Positions 47,941 to 48,184 of a stretch of DNA of 48,184 nucleotides are shown here, in pieces (position 1 is the stretch's first letter; each line of letters begins with the position of its first letter). The notes beneath the pieces were generated by a model. It was not told the DNA's origin. It was given only the letters and a program-made list of their open reading frames with translations, and did no database searches. Position numbers and translations under genes: made by a program. This DNA is from Candidatus Contendobacter odensis Run_B_J11 (lineage in GTDB: Bacteria > Pseudomonadota > Gammaproteobacteria > Competibacterales > Competibacteraceae), in the NCBI RefSeq assembly GCF_000531125.1, contig NZ_CBTK010000304.1:1-48184 (forward strand). Reading direction: 5' to 3'.

Positions 47941-48184
47941 TTCACCCGATCTGAGTTGACTTCAAGTAGCGCATGGGTTTTCCTGTGAGGGTAACCCCCA
48001 ACCTGGAGTCTGCGATGCCGCTGCCCAAATACATCGTCCGCTTGACCGATGAAGAGCGCACCCAACGGGAGGATCTGAGCCGCACGGGGACGCGAGCGGC
48101 GTCTGTGCTGAGCCACGCGCGGATTTTGCTCAAGGCCGATGCGGGCGCGGGCGGGCCGGGCTGGGACGATGAGCGGATGGCCGA
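47940..48184 (+). mobile_element. Left part of an IS630-family insertion sequence, cut by the window edge
   Basis: The coding frame of the 5'-nucleotidase stops at a TA dinucleotide (47938-47939), the target used by this family. From there comes a non-coding stretch of about 75 bases starting CTTCACCCGATCTG and then the transposase start. The right end and the second target copy are outside the window. The exact first base is not certain: a second TA lies at 47935-47936. Confidence 0.75.
48015..48184 (+). CDS. IS630-family transposase, N-terminal part
   Basis: The first 56 residues of an IS630 transposase, up to the window edge. The text follows the family's N-terminal helix-turn-helix region: KYIVRLTDEERTQREDL, then SVLSHARILLKADAGAGG and GWDDERMA. 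The catalytic DDE domain lies beyond the window. The ATG at 48015 has GGAG ten bases upstream. Confidence 0.88.
   Translation, partial: MPLPKYIVRLTDEERTQREDLSRTGTRAASVLSHARILLKADAGAGGPGWDDERMA

Overview
The window looks like chromosomal DNA of a gammaproteobacterium. It is GC-rich with the standard code, and carries a metY-rimP-nusA-infB-rbfA-truB-rpsO-pnp order like that of Escherichia coli, plus orn, rsgA, parE and a wrbA-DUF2069 pair. The phaA-phaB-phaR block shows metabolism of polyhydroxyalkanoate (PHA), which would fit a storage-polymer lineage such as the Competibacter group. That placement is inference from gene content only, since no rRNA is present.

Layout. 1-583 is a decayed left edge with no confident gene. 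584-9062 holds mostly housekeeping genes: a sulfate-binding lipoprotein, a PNPOx-like protein, a broken rsgA, orn, a rhodanese, a DUF502 protein, tag, and a hemB-unknown-aroE operon. 9102-13542 (minus strand) is a gamma-carbonic anhydrase-like gene followed by a MoxR/DUF58/TgpA transglutaminase operon. 13700-16217 (minus) has a secreted Cache-domain protein and parE. 16435-20946 (plus) is a compact four-gene accessory cluster: an unknown protein, a MoxR-like AAA ATPase, a DUF2201/VWA protein and an alpha/beta hydrolase. 21168-25934 has a zinc-ribbon protein, a CDP-alcohol phosphatidyltransferase, an AI-2E-type permease, a phenylacetate-CoA ligase-like enzyme and a phytase-like esterase. 26137-28738 is phaA-phaB-phaR. 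28828-32173 (minus) is ilvB-ilvN-ilvC. 32480-34693 is a DUF4124 protein and proS. 34717-34941 is a gene-free, DnaA-box-rich stretch between convergent genes. 34975-37296 has an acylphosphatase, a TlpA-like thioredoxin, a DUF4398 lipoprotein, wrbA and DUF2069. 37375-46406 is initiator tRNA followed by the translation/RNA-decay operon. 46499-48184 is tRNA-Ser(GGA), then the C-terminal part of a 5'-nucleotidase cut by an IS630-family element that runs off the right edge.

The observations most worth a second look are: (1) four perfect 9-bp DnaA boxes in the 281-bp gap between convergent proS and acylphosphatase genes, a candidate replication origin or DnaA-titration site; (2) an exact 23-bp tandem duplication that frameshifts rsgA, where removing one copy restores a 336-codon gene; (3) the 16.4-20.9 kb MoxR/VWA/hydrolase cluster with an unrecognised first gene; (4) an intrinsic-terminator-like hairpin whose U-tract ends two bases before the phaR start codon, an arrangement that also occurs before rimP; (5) the IS630 insertion in a 5'-nucleotidase gene beside a tRNA gene.
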